From: Leptasterias polaris
Taxonomy: Eukaryota; Echinodermata; Asteroidea; Forcipulatida; Asteriidae
Direction of reading: 5' to 3'
DNA: 64,000 bases
NCBI GenBank assembly: GCA_037783415.1
Contig: JAZGTN010000025.1
Coordinates: forward strand, 5,022,001 to 5,086,000
Part shown: positions 63,693 through 64,000 of the stretch, piece by piece
How positions within the stretch are numbered: the first letter of the stretch is position 1
How the letters are laid out: each line of letters begins with the position of its first letter
Notes under the pieces: model-generated
Told to the model about the DNA's origin: nothing
Databases searched by the model: none
The model's input: only the letters and a program-made list of their open reading frames with translations
Translations under genes and position numbers: made by a program

Positions 63693-64000
63693 GTCAGTGC
63701 CACTTTTTACCTTTTTATCACAGGTCATTTTGATCGGTGAGCAGTTTGAAACAGATGATTCTTTTTAATTTTTCTACATTTTTAGTCTGCCTTATTTACT
63801 AATTATTTATTTTTTCTCCCTCTACCAACCATCCATTTTGTCCTTTGTGTTTCCAACTTCTTGTGATCTAGCCAGCCCCTTCCCTCCATAACCCCCCCCC
63901 CCCTTTGTCTCCATAATCCCTGTTTACCCCCTGCTTTTGCTGAATGCTTTCTGCTTTTCTCGCTCTCTCTATTCATGTATTTCCACTTGACTGCTCTTGT
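63693..64000 (+). other. Intron 46, incomplete
   Basis: After the GTCAG donor the sequence is T/C-rich, with a C homopolymer near 63890-63902 and pyrimidine-rich DNA to the end. No further exon is visible before 64000. Confidence 0.5.

Overview
The window is animal nuclear DNA. It holds spliced genes with GT-AG introns, a TATA-type core promoter, tRNA-derived SINEs, and a dense load of small terminal-inverted-repeat (TIR) elements. The dominant gene encodes a very large secreted modular protein of the VWD/C8/TIL class. Together with the dispersed repeats (for example those opening GGGCCCAATTTCATAG or AAGGCACTG), this suggests a marine invertebrate deuterostome, most likely an echinoderm and perhaps a sea star. 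That assignment is an inference; no species marker is visible.

Layout. 1-7.43 kb: repeat-rich intergenic DNA with no convincing gene. 7.43 kb to beyond 63.69 kb: one plus-strand gene. I traced 46 coding exons by splice sites, reading phase and domain continuity. They give 7,674 nt (2,558 codons) with no internal stop, and the gene runs off the right edge. Predicted order: signal peptide; Cys-rich N-terminus; (VWD-C8-TIL) three times with extra TIL/VWC-type linkers; LDLa; VWC-like knot; Thr/Pro-rich linkers alternating with beta-sandwich (F5/8C-like) domains and TIL-VWC modules. The first half matches the SCO-spondin, hemolectin and mucin plan (D assemblies then LDLa). The second half, with mucin-type linkers and discoidin-like domains, is closer to hemolectin or to echinoderm secreted adhesive proteins. 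A role in secreted multimeric mucus, clot or adhesive is inferred from domain content only.

Intron 3 carries a second, unrelated gene (14.64-17.51 kb, plus strand, two exons, 666 aa). It lies between inverted repeats and looks like the product of a DNA transposon. I recognise the protein only as a recurrent uncharacterised family with CxxC...HxxC signatures.

The other introns are a museum of mobile DNA. They hold a 1.39-kb element with perfect 84-bp TIRs and a 9-bp target duplication, several near-perfect palindromic MITEs (one pair with a readable empty site), a TTAA-flanked MITE, an inverted pair of ~0.67-kb TIR elements, two tRNA-derived SINE families, a LINE 3' end nested in a MITE, and several minisatellites. 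A recent 1.95-kb tandem duplication (48.0-51.9 kb) has copied one complete beta-sandwich exon plus its linker exon, adding a domain to the host protein in frame.
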